Source: Caulobacter segnis (GTDB taxonomy: Bacteria; Pseudomonadota; Alphaproteobacteria; Caulobacterales; Caulobacteraceae). Taken from it: 44,451 nucleotides of DNA. The translations under genes and the position numbers were made by a program. The stretch spans positions 1-44,451 of the forward strand of contig NZ_QFQZ01000037.1 of the NCBI RefSeq assembly GCF_003243465.1, read 5' to 3'. Every line of letters starts with the position of its first letter. The first letter of the stretch is position 1. Shown here piece after piece: positions 23,245-31,534 of this stretch. The notes under the pieces are model-generated. The model did not search any database, was not told the origin of the DNA, and saw nothing but the letters and a program-made list of their open reading frames with translations.

Positions 23245-24978
23245 ATGACGCGTATCAAAGTCCTCCTCGCCTGCGTTTCCGTGGCGGCCCTGGCGGCCTG
23301 TTCGAGCGTGCCCCGCGAAATCACGATGCGCGGCCCGATCGCCTTGGGGTCGCCGTTGTTCGACACCCGCAGCTCTTACGGTCAGTTCCTCGCCGGCCAG
23401 GCGGCCTTGCGCGATGGTCAGTCCAAGCAGGCGGCGACCTATTTCGACGCCGCGGCCGCGATGGACAGCGGCTCCGGCGTGATCGACGAGCGGGCCTTCA
23501 CCGCCTTGCTGCTGGCCGGCGACATCACCCGCGCCGCGGCGGTCGCGCCCACCGGCGCGGATACGACCGAGGCGGTCAAGCGGCTGAGCGTCCTGACTCG
23601 CGTGGTCGAGGCGATCGCCGTGGGCGATGGCAAGACCGCCAATACGCTGCTGACGACCTCGCCGCCCGGCTTTCCACACCAGCAGGCCGCGGCCTTGCTG
23701 GCGCCCTGGACGGCCGCGCTGGCCGGCGACAAGGATGGCGCTGTGGTCCAGCCGACCCTGCGCAACGACAAGCTGGTGCAGTTCTTCGGCCAACAGGGCC
23801 AGGCGCGCATCTTCGAGCGCGCCAAGCGCTACGACGAGGCCGAGACCGACTACAAGGCGCTGACGTCGAACGCCGCGACCGCCAGCATCTTCACGCTGGA
23901 CTACGGCGCGTTCCTGGAGCGTCGCAAGCGGCATGAGGACGCCGTGGCGCTGTACGACACCGCCTTGCGCACCGCCCCTAACGACATCGGCCTGATGAGG
24001 GCGCGGGCCCGCGCCGCCGCCAAGGGGACGCCGCCGCCGCTTCCGACCATCCGCCAAGGCGCGGCTGAAGGCCTGATCGCCTGCGCGGCCACCTTCGCCG
24101 GCGAGCGGCAGGCGCAGTTCGCCCAGGCCTATCTGCGTCTCGCTCTGAGACTGGATCCGGCGCGTGACGAGGCCTGGGTGCTGCTCGGCGACCTGATGAA
24201 CCAGAACGAGGATCCCAAGGGCGCGATCGAGGCCCTGGCCCATGTGCCGCCGACCTCGACCCACTATGTGACCGCCCAGACCAAGACCGCCTGGGCCCTC
24301 AATGACCTGGGCGACAAGGCCAAGGCGCTGGAAGTCGCCCGCGCCGCGGCCGCCGCCGCGCCCGGCGATCGCGACGCCCAGGTGGCGCTGGCCGACCTGC
24401 TGCGCTCGGGCGGCCAATGGAACGACGCCGTGTCCGTGCTCGATCCGCTGATCGCCCGCGAGGGCGTTTCGCCCGACTGGCGCCTGCTGTACCTGCGCGC
24501 GGTGTCGCTGGAGCAGGGCGGGCGCTGGCCCGAAGCCGAGCGCGACCTGAAGACGGCGCTGAAGCTCAATCCCGAAGAGCCGGAGTTGCTGAACTTCCTG
24601 GGCTACAGCTGGATCGATCGCGGCGAGAACCTGAAGGACGCCCTGGCCATGGTCCAGAGGGCCGTCAATGCGCGGCCGCAGTCCGGCGCGATGCTCGACT
24701 CGCTGGGCTGGGCCTATTACCGGCTGGGCGACTACAAGACCGCCGTCCAGAAGCTGGAGGCCGCGGTCGAGCTGGAGCCGGGCGACCCCGACATCAACGG
24801 GCATCTCGGTGACGCCTATTGGCAGGTGGGGCGCAAGACCGAGGCCGTGTTCCAGTGGCGGCGGGTCCTGAGCCTGGAGCCCGACGACAAGCAGAAGGCC
24901 GAGGCTGAAGCCAAGCTGAAGAATGGCCTGGGTCCCGCGGGTGCGCCGGTCGTGAAGTCGACGGCCGCCAACAACTGA
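23245..24978 (+). CDS. TPR-repeat lipoprotein
   Basis: 577 aa. The N terminus MTRIKVLLACVSVAALAACS is a lipoprotein signal with lipobox LAAC (Cys19). The rest is alpha-helical TPR repeats; the clearest ones are LNFLGYSWIDRGENLKDALA, LDSLGWAYYRLGDYKTAVQK and INGHLGDAYWQVGRKTEAVF in the last 130 residues. Such proteins act as scaffolds in the periplasm or at the outer membrane; no specific partner is evident. I chose the ATG at 23245 for the lipoprotein signal, since the frame is open far upstream through ETF-QO. It is followed by ispE after 41 bp, possibly in one transcript. Confidence 0.88.
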   Translation: MTRIKVLLACVSVAALAACSSVPREITMRGPIALGSPLFDTRSSYGQFLAGQAALRDGQSKQAATYFDAAAAMDSGSGVIDERAFTALLLAGDITRAAAVAPTGADTTEAVKRLSVLTRVVEAIAVGDGKTANTLLTTSPPGFPHQQAAALLAPWTAALAGDKDGAVVQPTLRNDKLVQFFGQQGQARIFERAKRYDEAETDYKALTSNAATASIFTLDYGAFLERRKRHEDAVALYDTALRTAPNDIGLMRARARAAAKGTPPPLPTIRQGAAEGLIACAATFAGERQAQFAQAYLRLALRLDPARDEAWVLLGDLMNQNEDPKGAIEALAHVPPTSTHYVTAQTKTAWALNDLGDKAKALEVARAAAAAAPGDRDAQVALADLLRSGGQWNDAVSVLDPLIAREGVSPDWRLLYLRAVSLEQGGRWPEAERDLKTALKLNPEEPELLNFLGYSWIDRGENLKDALAMVQRAVNARPQSGAMLDSLGWAYYRLGDYKTAVQKLEAAVELEPGDPDINGHLGDAYWQVGRKTEAVFQWRRVLSLEPDDKQKAEAEAKLKNGLGPAGAPVVKSTAANN

Positions 24979-25019
24979 GCTATCGCAAGGCCTCGCCTTC
25001 AACCGAGTTCTGAAGAGTC

Positions 25020-25892
25020 ATGCGGCTTTCCGCGTTCGCGCCCGCCAAGGTCAATCTGTTCCTCCATGTCGGTGGGCCGGACGCCGAGGGCTATCACCCG
25101 ATTTCCAGCCTGATGGTGTTCGCCGACGTCGGCGATCAGGTGATGATCCAGCCCAGCGACGCGCCCGCGTTCGAGACGACGGGGCCGTTTGGGGCCAGCA
25201 TTCCGGCGGGGGACGACAATCTGGTGCTCCGTGCGGCGCGGGCGTTCCACGCCAGGCTGGGCGGGCCGGTTCCGCCCTATCGCCTGATCCTCGACAAGCG
25301 CCTGCCGATCGCGGCGGGACTGGGCGGCGGCTCCAGCGACGCCGGCGCGGCCCTGAAGCTGCTGCGCGACGCCTTGGCCCCGGGGTTCACCGACGATGAT
25401 CTCGAGCCCCTGGCGGCGAGCCTGGGGGCGGATGGCGCGGCCTGTCTCCGCGCGACGGCTCTAATGGCGGAGGGACGAGGGGAGGTGCTTTCCCCAGCCC
25501 CGAACTTGCCGCCCCTGCACGCGGTGCTGGTCAATCCAGGCGTGCCTTCACCGACCGGCGCGGTCTATCGCGCCTATGACGCCGCCGTGCATCCTGAAGG
25601 GGCCGCTCGGCCGTTCGTTCCGCCGGAACTGGAGACCGCCGAGGAGGCCGCCGCCTGGCTGGCGGTCGCCACCCGTAACGACCTCGAAGCGCCCGCCGTG
25701 GCGCTGCAGCCCCTGATCGGCGAGGCGCTGGACGTGCTGCGCGACCAGGCCGAAAGTCTGCTGGTCCGGATGTCGGGCTCGGGCGCGACCTGCTTTGCGC
25801 TCTGCGCGGGCGACATCGAGGCCGAAACCCTGGCCGAGCGCATCGAGGCGGTGCGGCCGGACTGGTGGGTGCGGCGCTGCCGCCTGAGCTAG
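25020..25892 (+). CDS. ispE: 4-diphosphocytidyl-2-C-methyl-D-erythritol kinase (IspE)
   Basis: 290 aa. IspE phosphorylates CDP-ME in the MEP pathway for isoprenoid precursors. The GHMP kinase features are visible: substrate segment FAPAKVNLFLHVGGPDAEGYH, ATP-binding PIAAGLGGGSSDAGAALKLL (about residues 97-116), and the C-terminal MSGSGATCFALC glycine-rich motif. The ATG at 25020 gives the usual N terminus MRLSAFAPAKVN. It follows the TPR lipoprotein gene by 41 bp and precedes the cyclophilin by 9 bp, so these form a likely operon. Confidence 0.96.
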   Translation: MRLSAFAPAKVNLFLHVGGPDAEGYHPISSLMVFADVGDQVMIQPSDAPAFETTGPFGASIPAGDDNLVLRAARAFHARLGGPVPPYRLILDKRLPIAAGLGGGSSDAGAALKLLRDALAPGFTDDDLEPLAASLGADGAACLRATALMAEGRGEVLSPAPNLPPLHAVLVNPGVPSPTGAVYRAYDAAVHPEGAARPFVPPELETAEEAAAWLAVATRNDLEAPAVALQPLIGEALDVLRDQAESLLVRMSGSGATCFALCAGDIEAETLAERIEAVRPDWWVRRCRLS

Positions 25893-25901
25893 GAGAGAGC
25901 C

Positions 25902-26537
25902 ATGAAGCGCCGTGACGTCCTCACCGCCCTGGGCGGCCTGGCCGCCGCGCCGGGGCTGGCGTCGGCCCAGATCTTGAACCTGGCGCCCGCGCCGATCGTG
26001 CCGGGGCCGGGCGACGTGCTGGTGGCGCTGGAGACGAGCTTGGGTCCGATCGTCATCGCCCTGAAGGTCAGGCAGGCCCCGCTGACCACGGCCAACTTCC
26101 TGCGCTATGTCGACGACAAGCGCTACGACGGCGCGAGCTTCTGGCGATCGGCCAAGGCCAAGAGCCCTGTGGACTACGGCCTGATCGAAGGCGGGCTGCA
26201 GGGCGACCCCAAGAAGGTGCTGCCGCCGATCGCGCACGAGCCGACCAGCCAGACGGGCCTTCGCCACGCGGACGGGACCGTGTCGCTGGCCCGCAAGGAG
26301 CCGGGCACGGGCGACAGCGACTTCTTCATCTGCGTGGGCGAGGCGCCGTACCTGGACGCCAATCCCGGGGGAGAGGGCGACAACCTGGGCTTCGCCGCCT
26401 TCGGCCAGGTGATCAAGGGCATGGAGATCGTCCACAAGATCCTCAACCTGCCCACGCCCGGTAAGGCGACCAACCCGGTCATGGAAGGCCAGATGCTGGA
26501 TCCCGTCGTGCCGATCACCAGCGCGCGGCGGATTTAG
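25902..26537 (+). CDS. Exported cyclophilin-type peptidyl-prolyl isomerase
   Basis: 211 aa. The N terminus MKRRDVLTALGGLAAAPGLA has a twin-arginine-like RRDVL and a cleavable hydrophobic stretch (ASAQ), so export to the periplasm by Tat or Sec is likely. The cyclophilin core starts at VALETSLGPIVIALKVRQAP, with TTANFLRYVDDKRYDGASFW (the Arg after FW would be the catalytic Arg), EPGTGDSDFFICVGEAPYLD and FAAFGQVIKGMEIVHKIL. It catalyses proline isomerisation in protein folding. The gene is 9 bp after ispE. It converges with the Nudix gene, overlapping its stop region by 4 bp. Confidence 0.9.
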   Translation: MKRRDVLTALGGLAAAPGLASAQILNLAPAPIVPGPGDVLVALETSLGPIVIALKVRQAPLTTANFLRYVDDKRYDGASFWRSAKAKSPVDYGLIEGGLQGDPKKVLPPIAHEPTSQTGLRHADGTVSLARKEPGTGDSDFFICVGEAPYLDANPGGEGDNLGFAAFGQVIKGMEIVHKILNLPTPGKATNPVMEGQMLDPVVPITSARRI

Positions 26538-26980
26538 GCGCGCGCCACACGCCGGACGACTTCGGCCAAGTCGGCGGGGAATATCGGCTCGGCGCTGTCG
26601 GCGATCTCGTCGGCGTCCCACCAGCGGAGGGTCTGCATCGCCTTGCGTTCGGCGTCGTCGACGCCGTCCAGTCGCGGCGCGGAGGCGGCGCAGCGGCCCA
26701 GGAAGAAAGTGTCGGTGTTCTCGAGCAGCGCGCCTTCGTGCTCAAACACGGCGGTGGCCTTGTGAATGGGACCCGTCAGCGGCAGGTCCAGCCCAAGCTC
26801 CTCCATCAACTCGCGTTTCGCGCCGTCGAGCGGGTCTTCATCGCCCTCGAGCCCGCCGCCCGGCGTGGCCCAGAACACGACGGTCCCGTCTCGGCGCGTG
26901 ATCGAGAAGCGGATCAGCAGCACACGGTTGCGCTCGTCGAACAGGATGACGCGCGCCGCCTGGCGCTGGCGAACCGTCAT
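26534..26980 (-). CDS. Nudix hydrolase
   Basis: 148 aa. The Nudix box GX5EX7REUXEEXGU reads GGLEGDEDPLDGAKRELMEE then LGL, complete. The enzyme would hydrolyse a nucleoside diphosphate linked to another group; the substrate (NTP, dinucleotide, sugar nucleotide) cannot be told. There is no signal peptide. Its ATG at 26980 overlaps the TGA of the upstream gene (ATGA), suggesting translational coupling with the Amj-like flippase gene. The start is confirmed by the overlap and the homologous N terminus. Confidence 0.9.
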   Translation of the reverse strand: MTVRQRQAARVILFDERNRVLLIRFSITRRDGTVVFWATPGGGLEGDEDPLDGAKRELMEELGLDLPLTGPIHKATAVFEHEGALLENTDTFFLGRCAASAPRLDGVDDAERKAMQTLRWWDADEIADSAEPIFPADLAEVVRRVARA

Positions 26981-27780
26981 ATCAGGCGCGCCAGCAGGAC
27001 GACGCCGCTGGCCGCCGGGACGAGCAGCAGCTGCGCCAACATCGTACCGGCCACGCGACTGCCCGCGAACCAGACGACGGCTCGGCGGAAGGCGGGCTCG
27101 CTGACCCGGCCGTCCATGACGTCGTCGGTCATGATCGACAGCGCCGGATCGATCAGCACGAACAGCAGGATGGTCGCCACGCCGTTGATCGCCGCCGACA
27201 GGCTGACCGCCGTGACCCGGAATTGCGGATCCAGGTAGCCGGCGTAGAGCGAGGCGAAGACCCCCACCGTCAGCAGGGCCTGGGCCAGGACGTTGAGCAC
27301 GATCACCCGCGCCGGGAAGTCGATCTTCTGCTTGAGCGCCGGGATATGGGCCGGCGAGGGCAGGGCGACCGCGTCGCGGACATAGGCGAGGCCGCCCTTG
27401 GCGAAGGCGTGCATCAGCAGCTTCGGAATCGAGCGGTGGACTTGGAAGTGAGCGACGGCCCGGGTGAACAGGCGCTGGGCGGTCGGGATGGCCAAGGCGC
27501 CGACCAGGGCCGCCAGGCTGGCGCTGGCCATCAGCCACTGGAAGTCCGTCAGCAGGTGTCCGCCTGTGCCCGCTGCGAGGTTGGTCTCGATCCGCTTGGA
27601 CAGGAACGGGCCCTGGAAGGCGTTCGAGGCGCGCGACAGCAGCACCAGCACATTGAACAGGGCGAACGACATGGCGATCCGCCGTGTGCGCACCCCGGCG
27701 ATCCGCACCGCATAGGCCAGGGCGCCGATCAGATGAATCACGAAGGTCAGGACGCAGAGCAGGAAGAGTTGGGCGTCCAT
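26977..27780 (-). CDS. amj: Amj-family alternative lipid II flippase (DUF2837)
   Basis: 267 aa. The N terminus MDAQLFLLCVLTFVIHLIGA, then AYAVRIAGVRTRRIAMSFAL and FNVLVLLSRASNAFQGPFLS, closely resembles Bacillus subtilis Amj (YdaH), which flips lipid-linked peptidoglycan precursor across the inner membrane when MurJ is absent. About eight to ten hydrophobic segments are visible. So the protein should be an inner-membrane lipid II flippase, or act on a related polyprenyl-linked substrate. I chose the start at 27780 because homology starts there; the frame extends further upstream. The stop overlaps the Nudix start by 4 bp. Residues required for activity in Amj are not known to me. Confidence 0.88.
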   Translation of the reverse strand: MDAQLFLLCVLTFVIHLIGALAYAVRIAGVRTRRIAMSFALFNVLVLLSRASNAFQGPFLSKRIETNLAAGTGGHLLTDFQWLMASASLAALVGALAIPTAQRLFTRAVAHFQVHRSIPKLLMHAFAKGGLAYVRDAVALPSPAHIPALKQKIDFPARVIVLNVLAQALLTVGVFASLYAGYLDPQFRVTAVSLSAAINGVATILLFVLIDPALSIMTDDVMDGRVSEPAFRRAVVWFAGSRVAGTMLAQLLLVPAASGVVLLARLI

Positions 27781-27840
27781 GACGATCTCCGGTCGAGAGC
27801 ACTTTCCGGCGCAGCTTGGCCAAGGCGGTCCGAGTCGCAA

Positions 27841-27875
27841 CGAAAAAGGGCGCGGAGATTGCTCTCCGCGCCCTT
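27841..27875 (-). terminator. Rho-independent terminator for amt
   Basis: A perfect 13-bp stem (27846-27858 with 27863-27875, 4-nt loop TTGC) is followed, in the minus direction, by TTTTTCG. It lies 29 bp after the amt stop at 27904 and is the end of the glnK-amt transcript. Confidence 0.92.
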
Positions 27876-27903
27876 CGCCCTCCGGTGAAGCGCTACCCCA
27901 GCC

Positions 27904-29439
27904 TTAGCTGTGGTAGGCGCGCTCGCCGTGTTCCGAGATATCCAGGCCTTCTTCTTCGGCTTCCGGCGAAGCCTTCAGGCCGATGATCAGCTTGATCACG
28001 AAGAAGACGATCAGCGAGGCGACCAGCGACCAGACGATGGTGACGCCCACGCCCTTCAGCTGGGCCATCACTTGGGTGCCCAGGCTGTAGACCGCGTTGT
28101 CGCAGGTCGAGATGTCGCCGTCCTTGGCGCAGCTGGTGTAGTCGACGACGCCGGCGCCGCCCCAGGCGGGGTTGACCAGCAGGCCGGTGGCGATGGCGCC
28201 CACGATGCCGCCGACGCCGTGGATGCCGAAGGCGTCCAGGCTGTCGTCGTACTTGAAGGCGTTCTTCACGACCGAGCAGAAGAAGATGCAGATCGGCGAG
28301 ACGACCAGGCCCAGGATCACCGAGCCCATCGGTCCGGCGAAGCCGGCGGCCGGGGTGACGGCGACGAGGCCGGCGACGATGCCCGAGGCCAGGCCCAGGG
28401 CCGACGGCTTACCGCGGGTGGCCCACTCGACGATGATCCACGACAGGCCGGCGGCCGCGGTGGCGACGAAGGTGTTGATCATGGCCAGCGAGGCGTAGCC
28501 GTTCGACTCCAGGTTCGAACCGGCGTTGAAGCCGAACCAGCCCACCCACAGCAGGCCCGCGCCGACCAGGGTCAGGGTCAGCGAGTGCGGCGGCATCGGC
28601 TCCTTGCCGAAGCCTTGGCGCTTGCCCAGGACCAGGGCGCCGACAAGGGCGGCGATACCGGCGTTGATGTGGACGACGGTGCCGCCGGCGAAGTCCAGGG
28701 CGCCGAAGCCCCAGATCAGGCCCGACTTGACCGGCGCGGTCGGCGCCGTGGCGATCGCGTCAGGACCCGGCCACCACCAGACCATGTGAGCCATCGGATA
28801 GTACGACAGCAGCGGCCACAGCACGGCGAAGGCGACGATGGCGGCGAACTTCATGCGCTCGACCAGCGAACCGACCACCAGGGCCGCCGTGATGGCCGCG
28901 AAGGTCGACTGGAACGAGATGAAGGTGAACTCGGGGATCACCACGCCGGTCGAGAAGGTCGCGACATTGCTGGCGGGGGTGACGTCCTTCAGGAACAGGC
29001 GACCAAAACCGCCCACGAAGGTGTCGAGGCCGCCGCCGTCGGTGAAGGCGAAGCTGTAGCCCCACAGCACCCAGGCCACGAAGCCGATCAGGGCGACGGT
29101 CGAGACCTGCATCATGACCGACAGCATGTTCTTGGCGCGGACCAGGCCGCCGTAGAACAGCGCCAGGCCGGGCAGGATCATCAGCAGCACGAGCAGCGAG
29201 GAGGTCAGCATCCACGCGTTGTCGCCCTTGTCGTTCTTGTCGACGATGGCGGGCGCGGCGGCCGGGGCGGGAGCGGGCGTCGCCGCGGGCGCCGGAGCCG
29301 GGGCGGCTTCGGCCGGCGCGGCGGTGGCGGCGGCCGGCGCGGGCGCGGCCTCCTGGGCGAAGGCGGTCGCCCCCAGCGGAGCCCCCGCGATGGTCGCGGC
29401 GAGCATAAGCCCCGCCAGCGGTTTGAAGGTGAGTTTCAT
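27904..29439 (-). CDS. amtB: Ammonium transporter Amt
   Basis: 511 aa. Amt/Rh channel that moves ammonium into the cell. A signal peptide (MKLTFKPLAGLMLAATIAGA, cleavage near AFAQ) and a long Ala/Pro-rich periplasmic stretch (about residues 30-70) precede eleven membrane helices. Visible landmarks include MLTSSLLVLLMILPGLALFY, the GGTVVHINAGIAALVGALVL helix with one twin-His, and FGIHGVGGIVGAIATGLLV. The C terminus EEEGLDISEHGERAYHS resembles the PII-binding tail. The neighbouring glnK, 22 bp upstream, encodes the cognate PII protein. The Ala/Pro-rich N-terminal extension is unusual compared with E. coli AmtB. Expression under nitrogen limitation is expected from the family; no clear NtrC or sigma-54 site is seen. 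Confidence 0.95.
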   Translation of the reverse strand: MKLTFKPLAGLMLAATIAGAPLGATAFAQEAAPAPAAATAAPAEAAPAPAPAATPAPAPAAAPAIVDKNDKGDNAWMLTSSLLVLLMILPGLALFYGGLVRAKNMLSVMMQVSTVALIGFVAWVLWGYSFAFTDGGGLDTFVGGFGRLFLKDVTPASNVATFSTGVVIPEFTFISFQSTFAAITAALVVGSLVERMKFAAIVAFAVLWPLLSYYPMAHMVWWWPGPDAIATAPTAPVKSGLIWGFGALDFAGGTVVHINAGIAALVGALVLGKRQGFGKEPMPPHSLTLTLVGAGLLWVGWFGFNAGSNLESNGYASLAMINTFVATAAAGLSWIIVEWATRGKPSALGLASGIVAGLVAVTPAAGFAGPMGSVILGLVVSPICIFFCSVVKNAFKYDDSLDAFGIHGVGGIVGAIATGLLVNPAWGGAGVVDYTSCAKDGDISTCDNAVYSLGTQVMAQLKGVGVTIVWSLVASLIVFFVIKLIIGLKASPEAEEEGLDISEHGERAYHS

Positions 29440-29461
29440 CTCGGTATCCCCTTGTTCCCGA

Positions 29462-29800
29462 TTACAGCGCGGCCGAGCCGGTTTCGCCGGTGCGGATGCG
29501 AACGGCTTCCTCGACGTTCACGACGAAGATCTTGCCGTCGCCGATCTTGCCGGTCGCGGCGGCGGCCTTGACGGCCTCGACCGCCTTGGCGGCGGACGCG
29601 TCGTCGACGACCGCTTCCAGCTTCACCTTCGGCACGAAGTTTACCTGGTACTCAGCGCCCCGATAGATCTCGGTCTGGCCCTTCTGGCGGCCGTAGCCCT
29701 TCACTTCCGACACCGTCAGGCCTTCGACGCCGGCGGCGACGAGCGCTTCGCGCACCTCGTCCAGCTTGAAGGGTTTGACGACCGCTATGATCAGTTTCAT
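29462..29800 (-). CDS. glnK: PII nitrogen regulatory protein GlnK
   Basis: 112 aa, exactly PII length. It begins MKLIIAVVKPFKLDEVREAL, has the T-loop YGRQKGQTEIYRGAEY with Tyr51 as the likely uridylylation site, and the B-loop GKIGDGKIFVVNVEEAVRIR (TGE at the end). PII binds ATP, ADP and 2-oxoglutarate and controls the partner Amt by plugging it. I chose the ATG at 29800, since homology starts there; the frame is open 25 codons upstream. It is upstream of amt, gap 22 bp, on the same strand: glnK-amt operon. There is a CGCCCAA-TTT-TTGGGCG palindrome further upstream at 29991. Confidence 0.96.
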   Translation of the reverse strand: MKLIIAVVKPFKLDEVREALVAAGVEGLTVSEVKGYGRQKGQTEIYRGAEYQVNFVPKVKLEAVVDDASAAKAVEAVKAAAATGKIGDGKIFVVNVEEAVRIRTGETGSAAL

Positions 29801-30128
29801 CCGCCTTGCTCCGGCCCGCCGTCCTGCGGGCTTGTCTGCTTTGATTGTGGGAAGCGAGACCGCCCCCGGTGTCATTCACCGCCGACGCCGCGCTTCACGC
29901 GCCGCATCGGTTCCCCGGCTTGGCCACGCTATCGGCGACGGTTCCGTGAAGGCGCGCGCTGAAAAGCTTTCGCAAAGGAATTGGCTTCGGCGCCCAATTT
30001 TTGGGCGTCGAGCGCTTCGGTTGCGCCGGAAAATAGCGTTTTTGCGGGACGGGACGGCGCTGGCCTCCGAGCCCCCACTTGTCCTAGGGTGCCGCGCTTC
30101 CTACCGCCCCGCTCTGGAGACCACCCGC
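29801..30128. other. Gene-free gap between glnK (minus) and DUF486 gene (plus)
   Basis: 328 bp without a recognisable gene. It must hold promoters of both divergent genes. The only strong structure is a palindrome CGCCCAA-TTT-TTGGGCG at 29991-30007. I found no convincing sigma-54 element for glnK on the minus strand, nor a NtrC dyad. AGCGCTTCGG occurs around it but is not a known motif. Confidence 0.6.
29991..30007. promoter_or_regulatory. Palindrome CGCCCAA-TTT-TTGGGCG upstream of glnK
   Basis: A perfect 7-bp inverted repeat with 3-nt centre, 190 bp upstream of the glnK start and 121 bp before the DUF486 gene. It could be an operator or a hairpin in a leader; a run of T is not appended, so a terminator is unlikely. 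The function is unknown. Confidence 0.3.
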
Positions 30129-30479
30129 ATGCCGCCTCTCGTCCTGAAGATCGCGCCCTGGCTCATGCTGGTGGCGTCCAACATCTTCATGACCTTCGCC
30201 TGGTACGGCCATCTGAAGCACAAAAGCCTGGCCCTGCCGGTCGCAATCATTTCAAGCTGGCTGATCGCCTTGCCTGAATACATGCTGGCGGTCCCGGCCA
30301 ATCGGCTCGGCAGCGGCATGTATTCCACGGCTCAGCTCAAGACCGGCCAGGAGGCGATCACCCTGATCGTCTTTACGCTGTTTTCCTATTTCTACCTGGG
30401 AGAGCCGATCAAGTGGACGACGATGGTCGGCTTCGGCCTGATCGTCTGTGGCGCGGCGATGGTGTTCTTCTTCAAGTAA
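30129..30479 (+). CDS. DMT-family small membrane protein (DUF486)
   Basis: 116 aa, about four transmembrane helices: MLVASNIFMTFAWYGHLKHK, VAIISSWLIALPEYMLAVPA, LKTGQEAITLIVFTLFSYFY and MVGFGLIVCGAAMVFFFK. These features match the DUF486 family, related to small drug/metabolite transporters. Transport substrate is unknown. RBS CTCTGGAG lies about 10 nt before the ATG. The gene is monocistronic or joined weakly to the fasciclin gene 84 bp downstream. Confidence 0.85.
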   Translation: MPPLVLKIAPWLMLVASNIFMTFAWYGHLKHKSLALPVAIISSWLIALPEYMLAVPANRLGSGMYSTAQLKTGQEAITLIVFTLFSYFYLGEPIKWTTMVGFGLIVCGAAMVFFFK

Positions 30480-30509
30480 CGGCCAAGGTGATCACGACGG
30501 CGTGATCCT

Positions 30510-30536
30510 GGAACCGAGTCCCAGGCTTGGGCGTAA
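30510..30536 (+). promoter_or_regulatory. Possible EcfG/SigT-type promoter before fasciclin gene
   Basis: GGAAC (30510-30514) and CGTAA (30532-30536) are 17 nt apart. The alphaproteobacterial general-stress sigma EcfG (SigT in Caulobacter) recognises GGAAC-N16-17-CGTT, so the -35 is perfect and the -10 has three of four matches. The -10 ends 27 nt before the ATG of the fasciclin gene. The sites are seen; use under stress is inference. Confidence 0.4.
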
Positions 30537-30563
30537 ACCGCTCGAACCGAAAGGACCTCGACC

Positions 30564-31520
30564 ATGACCACCAAGCGCCTCCTGACCGCCGCCGCCGCGA
30601 TCGCCCTGATGGCCGGCGCGGCTCATGCCCAGACCACGGCCGCCCCGGCGCCCGCCGCGCAGGCGCCGGCCGCCGCGTCGCCCGTCGTCGCCAAGGGGGA
30701 TCTGATCCAGACCGCCCAGGCTTCGGGCCAGTTCAGCACCTTTTTGAAGGCCGTCTCGTCGGTGAACCTGACCAGCGTCCTGAAGAGCAACCAGAACCTG
30801 ACCTTGTTCGCCCCGACCGACGCGGCCTTCGCGGCCCTGCCGGCCGGCGAACTGGACAAGCTGATGGCGCCGGACAACGGCCCGCTGCTGCAGAAGGTGC
30901 TGACCTACCACCTGATCAACGCCAAGGTGGACTCCAGCAAGATCAAGGGCGCCAAGGGCGAGGTCAAAAGCGTCGAGGGCTCGCCCCTGATGCTGGACGG
31001 CAGCGGCGCGACGCCGATGGTCGACGGCGCCACCATCGTCCAAGCCGACGTCATGGCCACCAACGGCGTGCTGCACGTCGTCGACAAGGTCCTGCTGCCC
31101 AAGGACGTGCCGGGCCTGCAAGCGGCTTCCGCGCCGGCCGCCACCGACGTCGCCGCGACCATGAACGTCGCCGCCAACGAGCAGGTCTCGCCGCCCGCGC
31201 CGCCGGAGACGGCCGGCGCCCAGGTCCCGAGCGCCTCCACCACCTCGACCAACCCGACCCCGGCGACGCCTGCGACCGCCACCGACATGGCCGCCGACCC
31301 GGCCGCCTCGCCCTCGGCCATGGCCGCTCCGGCGGCCGGTGTCAGCGCCTCGGGCGTCGTGCCGCTGTCCTCGCAATCGCCGGACGCCCAGGCCGCCCTT
31401 AAGCCCGGCGACGCCAACGTCGTCTCCAACGGCCCGGTCGCCGACACGACGGCCAACCGCGCCAAGTACGGCGCGCCGGAGTCGAACGCCGGCAAGCGCA
31501 CCACGCCCAAGGGCAACTAG
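30564..31520 (+). CDS. Fasciclin (FAS1) domain envelope protein
   Basis: 318 aa. A signal peptide (MTTKRLLTAAAAIALMAGAA, cleavage AHAQ) precedes a short Ala/Pro-rich linker and one FAS1 domain (about residues 44-180) with the H1 motif LTLFAPTDAAFAALP and H2 motif GVLHVVDKVLLPKD, plus the YH region VLTYHLINAKVD. The C-terminal part (about 185-318) is low-complexity Ala/Pro/Thr/Ser with no identifiable domain, so it could be an extended wall- or surface-exposed tail. FAS1 domains mediate adhesion; a specific partner is unknown. A possible EcfG-type promoter lies upstream. Confidence 0.88.
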   Translation: MTTKRLLTAAAAIALMAGAAHAQTTAAPAPAAQAPAAASPVVAKGDLIQTAQASGQFSTFLKAVSSVNLTSVLKSNQNLTLFAPTDAAFAALPAGELDKLMAPDNGPLLQKVLTYHLINAKVDSSKIKGAKGEVKSVEGSPLMLDGSGATPMVDGATIVQADVMATNGVLHVVDKVLLPKDVPGLQAASAPAATDVAATMNVAANEQVSPPAPPETAGAQVPSASTTSTNPTPATPATATDMAADPAASPSAMAAPAAGVSASGVVPLSSQSPDAQAALKPGDANVVSNGPVADTTANRAKYGAPESNAGKRTTPKGN

Positions 31521-31534
31521 GCTCTCGGACTTTC

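Noticed and set aside
26534..26537. Cyclophilin-Nudix overlap as a fusion or frameshift
   Set aside because: The two genes are on opposite strands and meet tail-to-tail with a 4-bp overlap; both proteins have complete C termini.
29801..30128. A sigma-54 promoter for glnK-amt
   Set aside because: I looked for GG-N10-GC in a TGGCAC-N5-TTGC context on the minus strand of this gap and found no convincing match; TTTGCGAAAG lacks a properly spaced -24 element.
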